DNA of 64,000 nucleotides from Microbacterium sp. CFH 31415. GTDB taxonomy: Bacteria > Actinomycetota > Actinomycetes > Actinomycetales > Microbacteriaceae. The notes below the pieces were generated by a model. That model was not told the origin of the DNA. It searched no databases and worked only from the letters and a program-made list of their open reading frames with translations. The DNA is taken from the NCBI RefSeq assembly GCF_022538185.1, contig NZ_JAKYXC010000010.1, forward strand, positions 1-64,000. Reading direction: 5' to 3'. Shown here one piece after another: positions 16,980 to 27,589 of this stretch; within the stretch, counting starts at the first letter, position 1; each line of letters opens with the position of its first letter. Position numbers and translations under genes: made by a program.

Positions 16980-17432
16980 ATGACCACCACCGTCGCCTAC
17001 GAGGACATTGCGAGCCTCGCCGGGACCGACCTCGGCTGGACCGAATGGCTCGAGGTCACGCAGGACCGCGTGAACCTCTTCGCCGACGCCACCGACGACC
17101 ACCAGTGGATCCACGTCGACCCCGAGCGCGCCGCCGAGGGTCCGTTCGGCGGCGCGATCGCCCACGGGTTCCTGTCGCTCTCGCTCACGGTCAAGTTCTG
17201 GTCGGAGCTCTTCGACGCCACGGGGGTCACCACGCGCGTCAACTACGGCCTCGACAAGGTGCGGTTCGTCTCACCGGTCAAGGTCGGCGCCCGCGTGCGG
17301 ATGAACGCCGTCATCGATGAGGTCACCGAGGTGCGCGGCGGATACCAGTTCGCCGTCGACCAGACGATCGAGATCGAGGGCGCCGACAAGCCGGCCGTCG
17401 TCGCCCGCGGTCTGTACCGCTTCTACGCCTGA
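16980..17432 (+). CDS. MaoC-like hot-dog enoyl-CoA hydratase
   Basis: The 150-residue protein is a single hot-dog domain with the MaoC/R-hydratase motif around DATDDHQWIHVDPERA (Asp40 and His45 as catalytic candidates) and GAIAHGFLSLSL. It probably hydrates an enoyl-CoA such as feruloyl- or coumaroyl-CoA to the beta-hydroxyacyl-CoA. AAGGAG precedes ATG 16980. It sits between the acyl-CoA dehydrogenase and CoA ligase genes on the same strand. Confidence 0.86.
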   Translation: MTTTVAYEDIASLAGTDLGWTEWLEVTQDRVNLFADATDDHQWIHVDPERAAEGPFGGAIAHGFLSLSLTVKFWSELFDATGVTTRVNYGLDKVRFVSPVKVGARVRMNAVIDEVTEVRGGYQFAVDQTIEIEGADKPAVVARGLYRFYA

Positions 17433-17448
17433 CCTCCCGGATCGACCC

Positions 17449-18969
17449 ATGCACCACCTCGGAATCGGGTTCTGGCTCGGCAAGCGCCGCCTGCGCAACC
17501 CGGGCAAGACCGCCGTGGTCTTCGACGGCGAGAGCCTGACCTACCGGCAGCTTGCCGACGCCGCCGACCGCGTCGCCGCCGTGCTCTGGCACCGCGGCAT
17601 CCGCAAGGGCGACGCCGTCGCGTACATCGGAGAGAACAGCCCGCAGTTCCTGCAGGTGATGTTCGGGGCAGCCCAGCTGGGCGCGGTGTTCGTGCCGGTG
17701 AACACGCGGCTCGCGGCGCCCGAGATGCGCCACGTGCTCGCCGATTCGGGGGCGCGCGCGCTGATTCTCGACCCCGAGTTGCTCGATCGGGCGATGCCCG
17801 GAGTCGAGGCGGGTCGCATCGCCCACGTCATCGTCACGGGTGTGGGCCTGCCCGAGCACCCCGGGCTCGCTCAGCTCATCGCGACGGCGACCGGCGGGCA
17901 CACGCTGGCCGAGGTCGGTCACGACGACCCGGCCGCGATCATCTACACGTCGGGCACGACGGGGCGCCCGAAGGGCGCTGTGCTCAGCCACGGCAACCTC
18001 ACGTGGGTGGCACTCAACTGCGCCGTCGACTACGACGTCGTCTCGACCGACGTGTCGCTGATGATCTCACCCCTCTTCCACGTCGCCTCGCTCGGCATGG
18101 GCGCACTCCCGGTGATCCTCAAGGGCGCGACGCTGGTGCTCGAGAAGGGCTTCGAGCCCGGCCGGGCGCTGGCCCTCATTCAGCAGCACCGCATCACCAT
18201 GCTCAGCGGCGTGCCGACGACCTACCAGATGATGGCCGACCACCCCGCCTGGGCCGCCACCGATCTGACGTCGCTGCAGAAGCTCACGTGCGGGGGCTCC
18301 GCCGTGCCCACGCGCATCCTCAACGCCTACGAAGAGCGTGGCCTGTCCTTCTCGCAGGGATACGGCATGACCGAGACCTCGCCCGGGGCGACGTCGCTGT
18401 CGCCCGCGATGACGCGCGAGAAGCAGGGCAGCGTGGGGCTGCCGCACTTCTTCACCGAGGTGCGCATCGCCGACGAGCACGGCGACATGGTGCCTCGCGG
18501 CACCGTCGGCGAGATCCAGGTGTCGGGGCCCAACGTCTTCCTCGGTTACCACGGGCTGCCCGAGGCATCCGCCGATGCCTTCACGGACGACGGCTGGTTC
18601 CGCTCAGGCGACCTCGGATACCTCGACGAGGACGGCTACCTCTACATCTCCGATCGGCTGAAGGACATGATCATCTCGGGAGGGGAGAACATCTACCCCG
18701 CCGAGGTCGAGAACCTCATCGCCGACATAGAGGGCGTTTCGGGAGTTGCCGTCGTCGGCGTGCCGGACGAGCGGTGGGGCGAGGTGCCCTGGGCCGTCGT
18801 CACCCTGCGGGACGGGGCCGAGGTCGACACCGAGAAGGTGCGCGACCACCTCGACGGACTGCTCGCGCGGTACAAGCTCCCCAAGAACGTCGTCGTTGTC
18901 GAGGACCTGCCACGCACCGCGTCGGGCAAGGTCCGCAAGGCCGATCTGCGCGAGCGCTTCCGTCGGTGA
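17449..18969 (+). CDS. acyl/aryl-CoA ligase (AMP-forming)
   Basis: The 506-residue adenylate-forming enzyme has the P-loop YTSGTTGRPKG (166-176), the acyl-adenylate motif GYGMTETSP, the hinge SDRLKDMIISGGENIYPAEVE and the catalytic Lys494 in TASGKVRK. It activates a carboxylic acid with ATP and CoA. The operon context suggests a hydroxycinnamate or arylpropanoate, by analogy with CouL or feruloyl-CoA synthetase. It is the last gene of the operon and is convergent with the PaaX gene after 21 bp. Confidence 0.88.
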   Translation: MHHLGIGFWLGKRRLRNPGKTAVVFDGESLTYRQLADAADRVAAVLWHRGIRKGDAVAYIGENSPQFLQVMFGAAQLGAVFVPVNTRLAAPEMRHVLADSGARALILDPELLDRAMPGVEAGRIAHVIVTGVGLPEHPGLAQLIATATGGHTLAEVGHDDPAAIIYTSGTTGRPKGAVLSHGNLTWVALNCAVDYDVVSTDVSLMISPLFHVASLGMGALPVILKGATLVLEKGFEPGRALALIQQHRITMLSGVPTTYQMMADHPAWAATDLTSLQKLTCGGSAVPTRILNAYEERGLSFSQGYGMTETSPGATSLSPAMTREKQGSVGLPHFFTEVRIADEHGDMVPRGTVGEIQVSGPNVFLGYHGLPEASADAFTDDGWFRSGDLGYLDEDGYLYISDRLKDMIISGGENIYPAEVENLIADIEGVSGVAVVGVPDERWGEVPWAVVTLRDGAEVDTEKVRDHLDGLLARYKLPKNVVVVEDLPRTASGKVRKADLRERFRR

Positions 18970-18990
18970 GCGCGCTGCGGCGCGGATGCC

Positions 18991-19833
18991 TCAGCCGACG
19001 AGCGTCGCGAAGTCTCTCACAGCGGGGAACGCGAACTCACGGTGTCGGCGCGTGAACAGCTCGAAGCTTCGATCGGCCGGCCAGTCGTCGCCCATGTACT
19101 GACGAGGAAGCCGCGGGTCTGCCCGCAGCAGCGCGAGCCAGTCGGCGACGAGAATCGTCCGGGCGGTGATGGGCGGCAGGTCCGACGCGGCGTCGTCGTG
19201 CTCCCAGTGCGCGATGAACTCGTGATGGGCGGTCCGGATGGCCTCGACATCCCACGCCAGGCGCACGGTCTCGGTCATCGGGAACCCGTCGAGCTCGGCT
19301 GCCGAGAACGCGTTCACCGACGTCGGCGGCAGATCGGGGATGATGGCGCCGAGCGCAGCGGCGAGGTCGACCGCTCCGGGGGCGATCCACATCCCGTCGC
19401 GCAGGAGTGCGAAACCCGACCACGTGAGGGCGGCCCGCAACCGATGACGCAGGTCCCGCAGGTGCTCGGGCACGGTGAAGGTGACGACCGTCCAGCCGTC
19501 GCTCTGCGGTTCGAACGGCGCAGGTCCATTGACGCGGACGGATGCCTCGCGCAGCACCTCGCTGCCGTGCGGCGTGAGCAGGAACCCGATCTCACGCCCG
19601 AGTCGCGTGCGCTCCAGCACACCACTGCGGACCATGCGGTCGAGGTTCGTCCGGACGGCGGATGCCGCGACCCCGGCGCTCTCGAGCGCGCCGATGAGCA
19701 CGCTCGCACGCAACGGCTCGAAGTACCTGTCGCACACGTACTCGCCGAAGAACGCCAGCAGCAGCTGCCGCGGCTTGCGCGTGAGGATCGAGTCGTCGGT
19801 GCCGCCGAAGACCGCAAGGGCCGTGCCGGTCAC
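18991..19833 (-). CDS. PaaX-family transcriptional regulator
   Basis: The 280-residue regulator has the PaaX N-terminal winged helix (RKPRQLLLAFFGEYV to RTNLDRMVRSGVLER), a central dimerisation domain and a C-terminal domain ending in a segment rich in FELF, RRHREFAFPAV. PaaX proteins respond to aryl-CoA such as phenylacetyl-CoA. GTG 19833 overlaps the TGA of the ABC ATPase, so it is translationally coupled to the transporter, which suggests it senses a CoA derivative of the imported acid. Confidence 0.87.
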   Translation of the reverse strand: MTGTALAVFGGTDDSILTRKPRQLLLAFFGEYVCDRYFEPLRASVLIGALESAGVAASAVRTNLDRMVRSGVLERTRLGREIGFLLTPHGSEVLREASVRVNGPAPFEPQSDGWTVVTFTVPEHLRDLRHRLRAALTWSGFALLRDGMWIAPGAVDLAAALGAIIPDLPPTSVNAFSAAELDGFPMTETVRLAWDVEAIRTAHHEFIAHWEHDDAASDLPPITARTILVADWLALLRADPRLPRQYMGDDWPADRSFELFTRRHREFAFPAVRDFATLVG

Positions 19834-20633
19834 GCCGCGCTCGGCCGCACGGCCTCACCGCGCTTGGCTCGCTGGATCTGCTCGTAGACGTGCGTGCGCA
19901 GCTCAGTGAAGCGCGGAAGCGCCCGCGTCGTGATCTGATCGCGCTCGGGCGCGATGTCGATCGCGAGGTCCTCCTGCACCCACGTCGGCGACTTCGACAG
20001 CACGATCACGCGCTCCCCGAGGTATACCGACTCATCGATGTCGTGAGTGACGAAGAGGATGGACATGCCCCGTTCGCGGTGGAGGGTGCGCACCAGGTCT
20101 TCGAGGTCGGCCCGGGTCTGGGCATCCACCGCAGCGAAGGGCTCGTCCATGATGAGCACCTCGGGCTGATACGCGACCGCCCGCGCGATCGCCACGCGCT
20201 GCTGCATTCCACCCGACAGCTGCCACGGGTAGCTCTTCGACGCGTGCTCGAGACCCACCGCCGTGAGCGCGTCGTCGATCAAGCGGTCGCGGTCCGCCCG
20301 CGAGAGCTTCTTGTGCTTGAGCGGCAACTCGACGTTGCCGCGCACCGTGAGCCACGGGTACAGGCTGCGGCCGTACTCCTGGAACACCAGCGCCATGCGC
20401 GGTGGCGGCGCAGTGACGCGCTTGCCGTCGAGCTCGACCACACCCTCGGTCGGCGCGAGGAGGCCCGCGATGCACTTGAGCAGCGTGGTCTTGCCGCATC
20501 CCGACGGACCGACGATGCAGACGAGCTCGCCCGAGTTCATCTGGAAGCTGATGTCGCCGATGGCCTCGACGTTTCCGGTCGACGCCTCGTACACCTTGCG
20601 CAGGCGTTCGACTTTCAGCAGCGTGTCAGGCAC
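19830..20633 (-). CDS. ABC transporter ATPase (SsuB/TauB/NrtD type)
   Basis: The 267-residue nucleotide-binding subunit contains Walker A GPSGCGKTT (42-50), the signature LSGGMQQR, Walker B VLIMDEPFAAVD and the His switch VTHDIDE. It starts with GTG 20633, overlapping the preceding permease by 8 nt, and energises the taurine/nitrate-type importer encoded upstream. Substrate is inferred from neighbours to be an aromatic acid. Confidence 0.92.
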   Translation of the reverse strand: MPDTLLKVERLRKVYEASTGNVEAIGDISFQMNSGELVCIVGPSGCGKTTLLKCIAGLLAPTEGVVELDGKRVTAPPPRMALVFQEYGRSLYPWLTVRGNVELPLKHKKLSRADRDRLIDDALTAVGLEHASKSYPWQLSGGMQQRVAIARAVAYQPEVLIMDEPFAAVDAQTRADLEDLVRTLHRERGMSILFVTHDIDESVYLGERVIVLSKSPTWVQEDLAIDIAPERDQITTRALPRFTELRTHVYEQIQRAKRGEAVRPSAA

Positions 20634-21450
20634 GCTCCACCTCCTTGATTCCGTGGTACCAGCGAAGCACCCGCCGCTCGACGAATCCGAAGATCACCGC
20701 GAGCAGCACGCCGATCAGGCCGAGCAGCACGATGCCGCTCCACATCTCGGCGATGAGGTAGTTGCGCTGGAAGTAGACGATTCGGTAGCCCAGGCCCGAC
20801 GACGAGAAGAACATCTCGGAGATCACCATCAGGATCAGGGCGATCGACAGGCACTGCCGCACTCCCGTCATGATGCGCGGGCTCGCCGCGGGCAGCACGA
20901 GGAACCGCAGGCGTTCCCCTCGGGTGATCGCGAACGACCGCGCCGTCTCGGTCATGACCGAGTCCGTGGCACGGACGCCCTCGATGGTGTTCAGCAGCAC
21001 CGGCCAGACGGCGCCGGTCACCATCACGACGACCTTCATCATGTCGTTCGCTCCCACGAGCACCGCGACGATAGGGATGAGGACCGGGGGCGGCACGGCA
21101 CGGAAGAACTCGAAGATCGGCTCGAGCAGTTCGCGCAGCCAGCGCACGAGTCCGATGACTGTACCCGCGGCGATGCCGAGGACGACGGCGAGCACGATGC
21201 TGATCGCCAGTCGAGCGAGACTCGGCAGCACATCGGCGACGAAGGCGGGCCCGATCCAGGTGTCGACGAACGCTTCGAAGATGACGAGCGGGCTCGGGAA
21301 GAACAGCGCAGGCGAGATGGACGACCAGATCCCCCAGATCACCAGCAGGACGATCGGCAGACCGAGGGCATAGGCGGTGTTCTCGCCGAACTTCGCCCAG
21401 GCCCGCGAACGGCCGCGGGGGGTCACGACCGTGCTCGTGTACAGGGTCAC
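20626..21450 (-). CDS. ABC transporter permease (SsuC/TauC type)
   Basis: This 274-residue membrane subunit has about six helices and the EAA loop region SVMTETARSFAITRGERLRFLVLPAASP. GTG 21450 overlaps the TGA of the upstream permease gene (GTGA); the frame is open further upstream, but that stretch lies inside the neighbour. It is one half of a heterodimeric channel with the other permease. Confidence 0.9.
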   Translation of the reverse strand: MTLYTSTVVTPRGRSRAWAKFGENTAYALGLPIVLLVIWGIWSSISPALFFPSPLVIFEAFVDTWIGPAFVADVLPSLARLAISIVLAVVLGIAAGTVIGLVRWLRELLEPIFEFFRAVPPPVLIPIVAVLVGANDMMKVVVMVTGAVWPVLLNTIEGVRATDSVMTETARSFAITRGERLRFLVLPAASPRIMTGVRQCLSIALILMVISEMFFSSSGLGYRIVYFQRNYLIAEMWSGIVLLGLIGVLLAVIFGFVERRVLRWYHGIKEVERA

Positions 21451-22316
21451 AGCAGCTCCTCCCCGCGCACCGACTGATGCCACGACAGCGTCCGGCGCTC
21501 GATCGCGCGGAAGCCGAGGTTCACCAGCAGGCCGAGCATCCCGGTCACGATGACGAGCGCGTACACGGTGGTCCATTGACCCGACTCACGGGCGATCATG
21601 ATCGCGCGACCGAGGCCGGGGATGCTGATGAACATCTCTGCGGTGATCGCGAGGATCAGCGCCACTGTCGCGGCCAGTCGCAGCCCGGTCATGAGATACG
21701 GCAGCGCCGTCGGGAAGACGAGGTTCACGATCCGCGAGCCTCTCGTCAGCCCGAAGCTGCGCGCCGTGTCGCGGGCCACGGCGTCGACATCCGCGACGCC
21801 GTACAGCACCTGGATGAAGACCTGCCAGAAGCTGGCGTACACGATGATCAGGAGAGCGGCCTGCAGCTGATAGCCGAACATCAGGATCGCGAGAGGAATC
21901 AGCGCCACCGACGGGATCGGACGCAGAAACTCCACGGTGGTATGCGTTGCGCGCCGCAGGAAGGGCACCAGCCCGATGACGGTGCCGAGCACGACCGCGA
22001 GCACGGTGGCGATCAGCAGGCCGATCGCCCACGAGGTCAGAGTGCGGCCGACGTTGCGCCAGAACTCCAGGTCGCCCATCAGCACGATCAGCTGCCCGAT
22101 CGTGTCGGTCGCGGTCGGGAAGTACGCCTCGTTGACGATGCCGAGGGTGGGCAGGAGCTGCCACGTGACGAGGAACCCGGCGATGCCCGCCAGTCCCAGC
22201 ACGACCTTCCGAAGCGTGCGCCCCCGGCGCCGGCGGCGGAAGCGCCCGTCGTCCGCGCCTGGCTCCGGGGGGACGGCCGGGACGTCGGGAACGTCTGTCA
22301 TGACGACAGTCTGCAT
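21447..22316 (-). CDS. ABC transporter permease (SsuC/TauC type)
   Basis: The 289-residue permease has hydrophobic segments from KVVLGLAGIAGFLVTWQLLP onward and the EAA loop VARDTARSFGLTRGSRIVNLVFPTALP. ATG 22316 is preferred for the GGAAGAGA upstream; an ATG at 22382 in the same frame has no clear site. An Arg-rich stretch before the first helix fits an inside-positive orientation. It forms the transporter together with the next gene. Confidence 0.88.
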   Translation of the reverse strand: MQTVVMTDVPDVPAVPPEPGADDGRFRRRRRGRTLRKVVLGLAGIAGFLVTWQLLPTLGIVNEAYFPTATDTIGQLIVLMGDLEFWRNVGRTLTSWAIGLLIATVLAVVLGTVIGLVPFLRRATHTTVEFLRPIPSVALIPLAILMFGYQLQAALLIIVYASFWQVFIQVLYGVADVDAVARDTARSFGLTRGSRIVNLVFPTALPYLMTGLRLAATVALILAITAEMFISIPGLGRAIMIARESGQWTTVYALVIVTGMLGLLVNLGFRAIERRTLSWHQSVRGEELL

Positions 22317-22386
22317 GGTGTCTCTTCCGGCAAGGACGGGGCGGATGTCCGCGGGCCGCGGCATCCGCCCCGTCGCTGTCATCGTG

Positions 22387-23373
22387 CTACTGCTGCTGGA
22401 TCAGGCGGCCGTAGTCGGGCTCCGTCTCGATGTACTCGAACTCGACGGCGAGAGCGCCGAGGTCTTCGATACCGGCGTCGGCGAGGTCCCAGGTGAACGT
22501 CGGGAGGGTGATGCCCGCGGCCGCCTCCTCCGGGATCTCGAGGTTGGTCGCGATCGCCGCGCGCACGGCCTCCTCGTTGTCGGAAGCCCACTCCAGCGCC
22601 TCCGTCATCGCAGCGGAGTACGACGCCACCAGGTCGGGATCCTCGTCGAGGAGGGCCTGCGTGGTGATGTTCGTCAGCACAGTGAGGCCCGGGATCGTCG
22701 CCTGGTAGGGAGCGACCACCGAGGTGCCCCCGCCGCCGACGATGATGCCGCGGAACGGGTCGGGTGCCCAGGCGGCGTCCATCGTGCCGGCCTCGAGCTG
22801 CGCGGGCACATCCGGGAAGGCGACCTCGACGAACTCGATGGTCGAGGGATCGCCGCCGTCGTCCTGAACGGCCTTGCGGATCGTGAGGTCACCGGCGGCA
22901 CCGAGGGTGTTGACCGAGACCTTCTTTCCGGCGAGGTCGGCCGGGCGCGTGATGCCCGAGTCCGCGAGGGCGACGACGGCGTTGACGTCTGTGCCCTCCG
23001 TGAGGCTGTTGGCGTAATTGCCGACGATCGTCACGCCGAGGTCCTGCAGGTCGGCGCGAATGGGGCCGAACGGCTGACCGATCGCGAACTCGATGTCGCC
23101 GCTGAGCAGCGCAGGGATGGCGTTGGCGCCGCCCTGGGCGGGCACCACCTCGATCTCGAGACCGTGCTCCTCGAAGATGCCCTCGTCCATCGCGGCCCAT
23201 AGCGCGCCGGTCTCGGCGATCGGAAGTGCGGCGACACGGACAGTGGTGAGCTCGCCCGAGCCGGCATCGGCGTCGGAGGGGCTGGACTCGGGGTCGGCGG
23301 CGGAGTCGGAACAGCCGCTCAAGGCGAGGGCGGCGGCTGCCAGGACTCCGATGGTGGCAAGACTCTTCTTCAT
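22387..23373 (-). CDS. NMT1/SsuA-type substrate-binding lipoprotein
   Basis: The 328-residue lipoprotein has MKKSLATIG as its n-region and the lipobox ALSGC (Cys21). The NMT1/THI5 fold is seen in GALWAAMDEGIFEEHGLEIEVV, ANAIPALLSGDIEFAIGQP and VSVNTLGAAGD. Relatives bind sulfonates, nitrate, thiamine precursors or aromatic carboxylates. It is the first gene of the importer-PaaX operon and lies opposite the MetF-PurU-LigM operon. Uptake of methoxylated aromatic acids is the best inference. Confidence 0.9.
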   Translation of the reverse strand: MKKSLATIGVLAAAALALSGCSDSAADPESSPSDADAGSGELTTVRVAALPIAETGALWAAMDEGIFEEHGLEIEVVPAQGGANAIPALLSGDIEFAIGQPFGPIRADLQDLGVTIVGNYANSLTEGTDVNAVVALADSGITRPADLAGKKVSVNTLGAAGDLTIRKAVQDDGGDPSTIEFVEVAFPDVPAQLEAGTMDAAWAPDPFRGIIVGGGGTSVVAPYQATIPGLTVLTNITTQALLDEDPDLVASYSAAMTEALEWASDNEEAVRAAIATNLEIPEEAAAGITLPTFTWDLADAGIEDLGALAVEFEYIETEPDYGRLIQQQ

Positions 23374-23468
23374 TGACGGGCCTCTCAGGAACGGGTGCGG
23401 GGTCTCCGGCCACCCGAGTCGGTCCGACAGCAGTCGGAGTCCTCACGGCGGCGTGCCGGACATGACAC

Positions 23469-23497
23469 ATCGTGCGCCCCTCGACTGAGATTGTCAA
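23469..23497 (-). promoter_or_regulatory. probable promoter of the aromatic-acid importer operon
   Basis: TTGACA (minus strand, 23492-23497) and CACGAT (23469-23474) are spaced by 17 bp, about 96 bp before the lipoprotein start. Confidence 0.5.
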
Positions 23498-23546
23498 TGA
23501 TTTCATGACGCCCGTCACAGATTCGTTGAACTATCGCGCACCCCTC

Positions 23547-23575
23547 TTGCCATTACCTATGTGCATAGGTATCGT
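23547..23575 (+). promoter_or_regulatory. metF promoter with perfect palindrome in the spacer
   Basis: The -35 TTGCCA (23547-23552) and -10 TATCGT (23570-23575) have a 17-bp spacer almost filled by TACCTATGTGCATAGGTA (23554-23571), which has 8-bp perfect arms around a TG centre. Its ATGT/GCAT core recalls PadR-family operators, and a PadR gene ends this operon. Confidence 0.65.
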
Positions 23576-23624
23576 CAGTCTCGCGGGACGCGATGATGCG
23601 CCCGGTGACGAAAGGACCGCAGTC

Positions 23625-24496
23625 ATGGCGCACGCGAGCCCCGCCTCCCCTTCGGCTGCCGCGCTGGTCGACGGCTTCTCGCTCGAGATGACCGGCAAGG
23701 ACGTCGCCGGCTTGCACGAGGCCCGAGCGATCATCCCCCGCGGCACGAAGATCAACGTCACCTTCCTCGGCAACGAAGACCTCGAGATGCGCGTTGCCGC
23801 CGCGCGGGCCGTGAAGGAATCGGGCTTCGTCCCCGTCCCTCACATCTCCGCACGTCGACTGGAATCGGCGGCGCAGCTCGAGGAGTTCCTCGGCCGGCTC
23901 CACGAGGTCGGCGCGACCGAGCACGTCTTCGCGGTCGGCGGCGACCCTGCCGATCCGGCTGGGCCCTATCCCGACGCGCTGTCGCTGATCCAGTCCGGGC
24001 TGCTGCAGCAGTACGGGGTCCGCGAGGTCTCGATCGCCGGATACCCCGAGGGGCACCCCGACATCACCGACGACGTGCTGTGGCGCCACCTCGACGAGAA
24101 GGCGCTCGCCCTCGCGCAGCAGGGTCTCGACGCCGTCATCCTCACGCAGTTCGCGTTCGACACCGCACCCGTGATCGACTGGATCGCGGCAGTCCGCGAC
24201 CGCAGCATCGACGCCCCGATCCGCGTCGGCACACCCGGTCCCGCCGGCATCAAGCGGCTCATGGCCTTCGCCCGACGCTTCGGGGTCGGCGCGAACGCGA
24301 TGATCGTCAAGAAGTACGGCTTCTCGCTGACCAACCTGATGGGCACGGCAGGACCCGACCGCTTCGTGTCCGATCTCGCCGAACAGCTCCCCGCCGCGTC
24401 GACGGTCAAGCTGCACCTCTACACGTTCGGCGGCCTTCTGGCCACCGCTCAGTGGGCGCGCGAGTTCGTGGCCGCCGAGTACTCCGGCGCGGTGCA

Positions 24497-24500
<4 letters not shown>
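23625..24500 (+). CDS. metF: methylenetetrahydrofolate reductase family protein
   Basis: The 291-residue TIM-barrel flavoprotein of the MTHFR family shows VPHISARRLESAAQLEEFL, HVFAVGGDPADPAGPYPDAL and REVSIAGYPEGHPD. The canonical FEFFPP is replaced by FSLEMTGKD, so it is divergent. ATG 23625 has GAAAGGA upstream. In Sphingobium a metF gene clusters with ligM to oxidise the 5-methyl-THF formed in O-demethylation; here the LigM-like gene lies two genes downstream, so reoxidation to methylene-THF is the likely role. The stop overlaps the next start (ATGA). Confidence 0.83.
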
Positions 24501-26835
<2,335 letters not shown>

Positions 26836-26923
26836 GGCAGCCCCGGGCGCAGTCGATCAGAGGGGGTCCGTCCTGACGGGGCGGGCTCCCTCTGTCGGTA
26901 CGCTCGGGGAGAGAGGAGCGCCC

Positions 26924-27505
26924 ATGAGTCTGCGATACGCGCTGCTGGCGATCCTGCGGGTCGGCCCTCTGTCGGGCTACGACCTGCAGAAGCAGTTCCA
27001 CCAGTCGGTCGGTCACGTGTGGCATGCTCCCGACTCGCAGATCTATCCCGAGCTGCGCAAGATGGAGCAGCTGGGTCTCGTCGAGGGCGAGGAGCAGGCC
27101 CGCGGGGAGCGCGGGACGCGGCGCCTGTATCACGTGACGGATGCCGGCGACCGGGCGTTCGTCGAGTGGATGGCCTCCCCGCTGGACTACCAGCGGGTGC
27201 GCGACCCCTCGCACCTGCGGGCCGCGTATCTGGAGACCACCACGCCCGAAGCCGCGCGCGCGTTCCTCGAGCGCCACATCGCACAGTGGGAGGGTGAGCT
27301 CGCCCAGTGGGAGCAGGAGCTCGAGCGCATCGACGCGGTCACGAACCCCATGCTGATCCGGCGCCTCGCCGTGACCGCCGATGCCGACCGCGAGCGCACC
27401 ATCGCCTACAAGCGCTTCGCCTACGAGGGTCTCGTCGATCGTGCCCGCGGCGAGATCGCCTGGGCCCGGCGCGGCCTGGCTCTCGTCGACCGCGTCCACC
27501 CGTAG
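26924..27505 (+). CDS. PadR-family transcriptional regulator
   Basis: The 193-residue regulator has an N-terminal winged helix (LLAILRVGPLSGYDLQKQF to QIYPELRKMEQLGLV) and a C-terminal Vir-type dimerisation helix. PadR proteins typically respond to phenolic acids. It lies 88 bp after the ligM-like gene with its own GAGAGGAG site. The palindrome in the metF promoter is its most plausible target, giving autoregulated control of demethylation. Confidence 0.87.
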   Translation: MSLRYALLAILRVGPLSGYDLQKQFHQSVGHVWHAPDSQIYPELRKMEQLGLVEGEEQARGERGTRRLYHVTDAGDRAFVEWMASPLDYQRVRDPSHLRAAYLETTTPEAARAFLERHIAQWEGELAQWEQELERIDAVTNPMLIRRLAVTADADRERTIAYKRFAYEGLVDRARGEIAWARRGLALVDRVHP

Positions 27506-27540
27506 CGTCTTCGCGGCCCCCGATGACCCGCGCGCACAGC

Positions 27541-27572
27541 GGGGGCGAGCTCTCGACTGAGAGCCCGCCCCC
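27541..27572. terminator. bidirectional hairpin terminator
   Basis: GGGGGCG and CGCCCCC arms enclose an inner GCTCTC/GAGAGC stem and a GACT loop. Flanking CGCGCGC repeats extend it to about 27529-27582. It separates the convergent PadR and DUF6351 genes. Confidence 0.75.
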
Positions 27573-27589
27573 TCGCGCGCACTGTCGGG

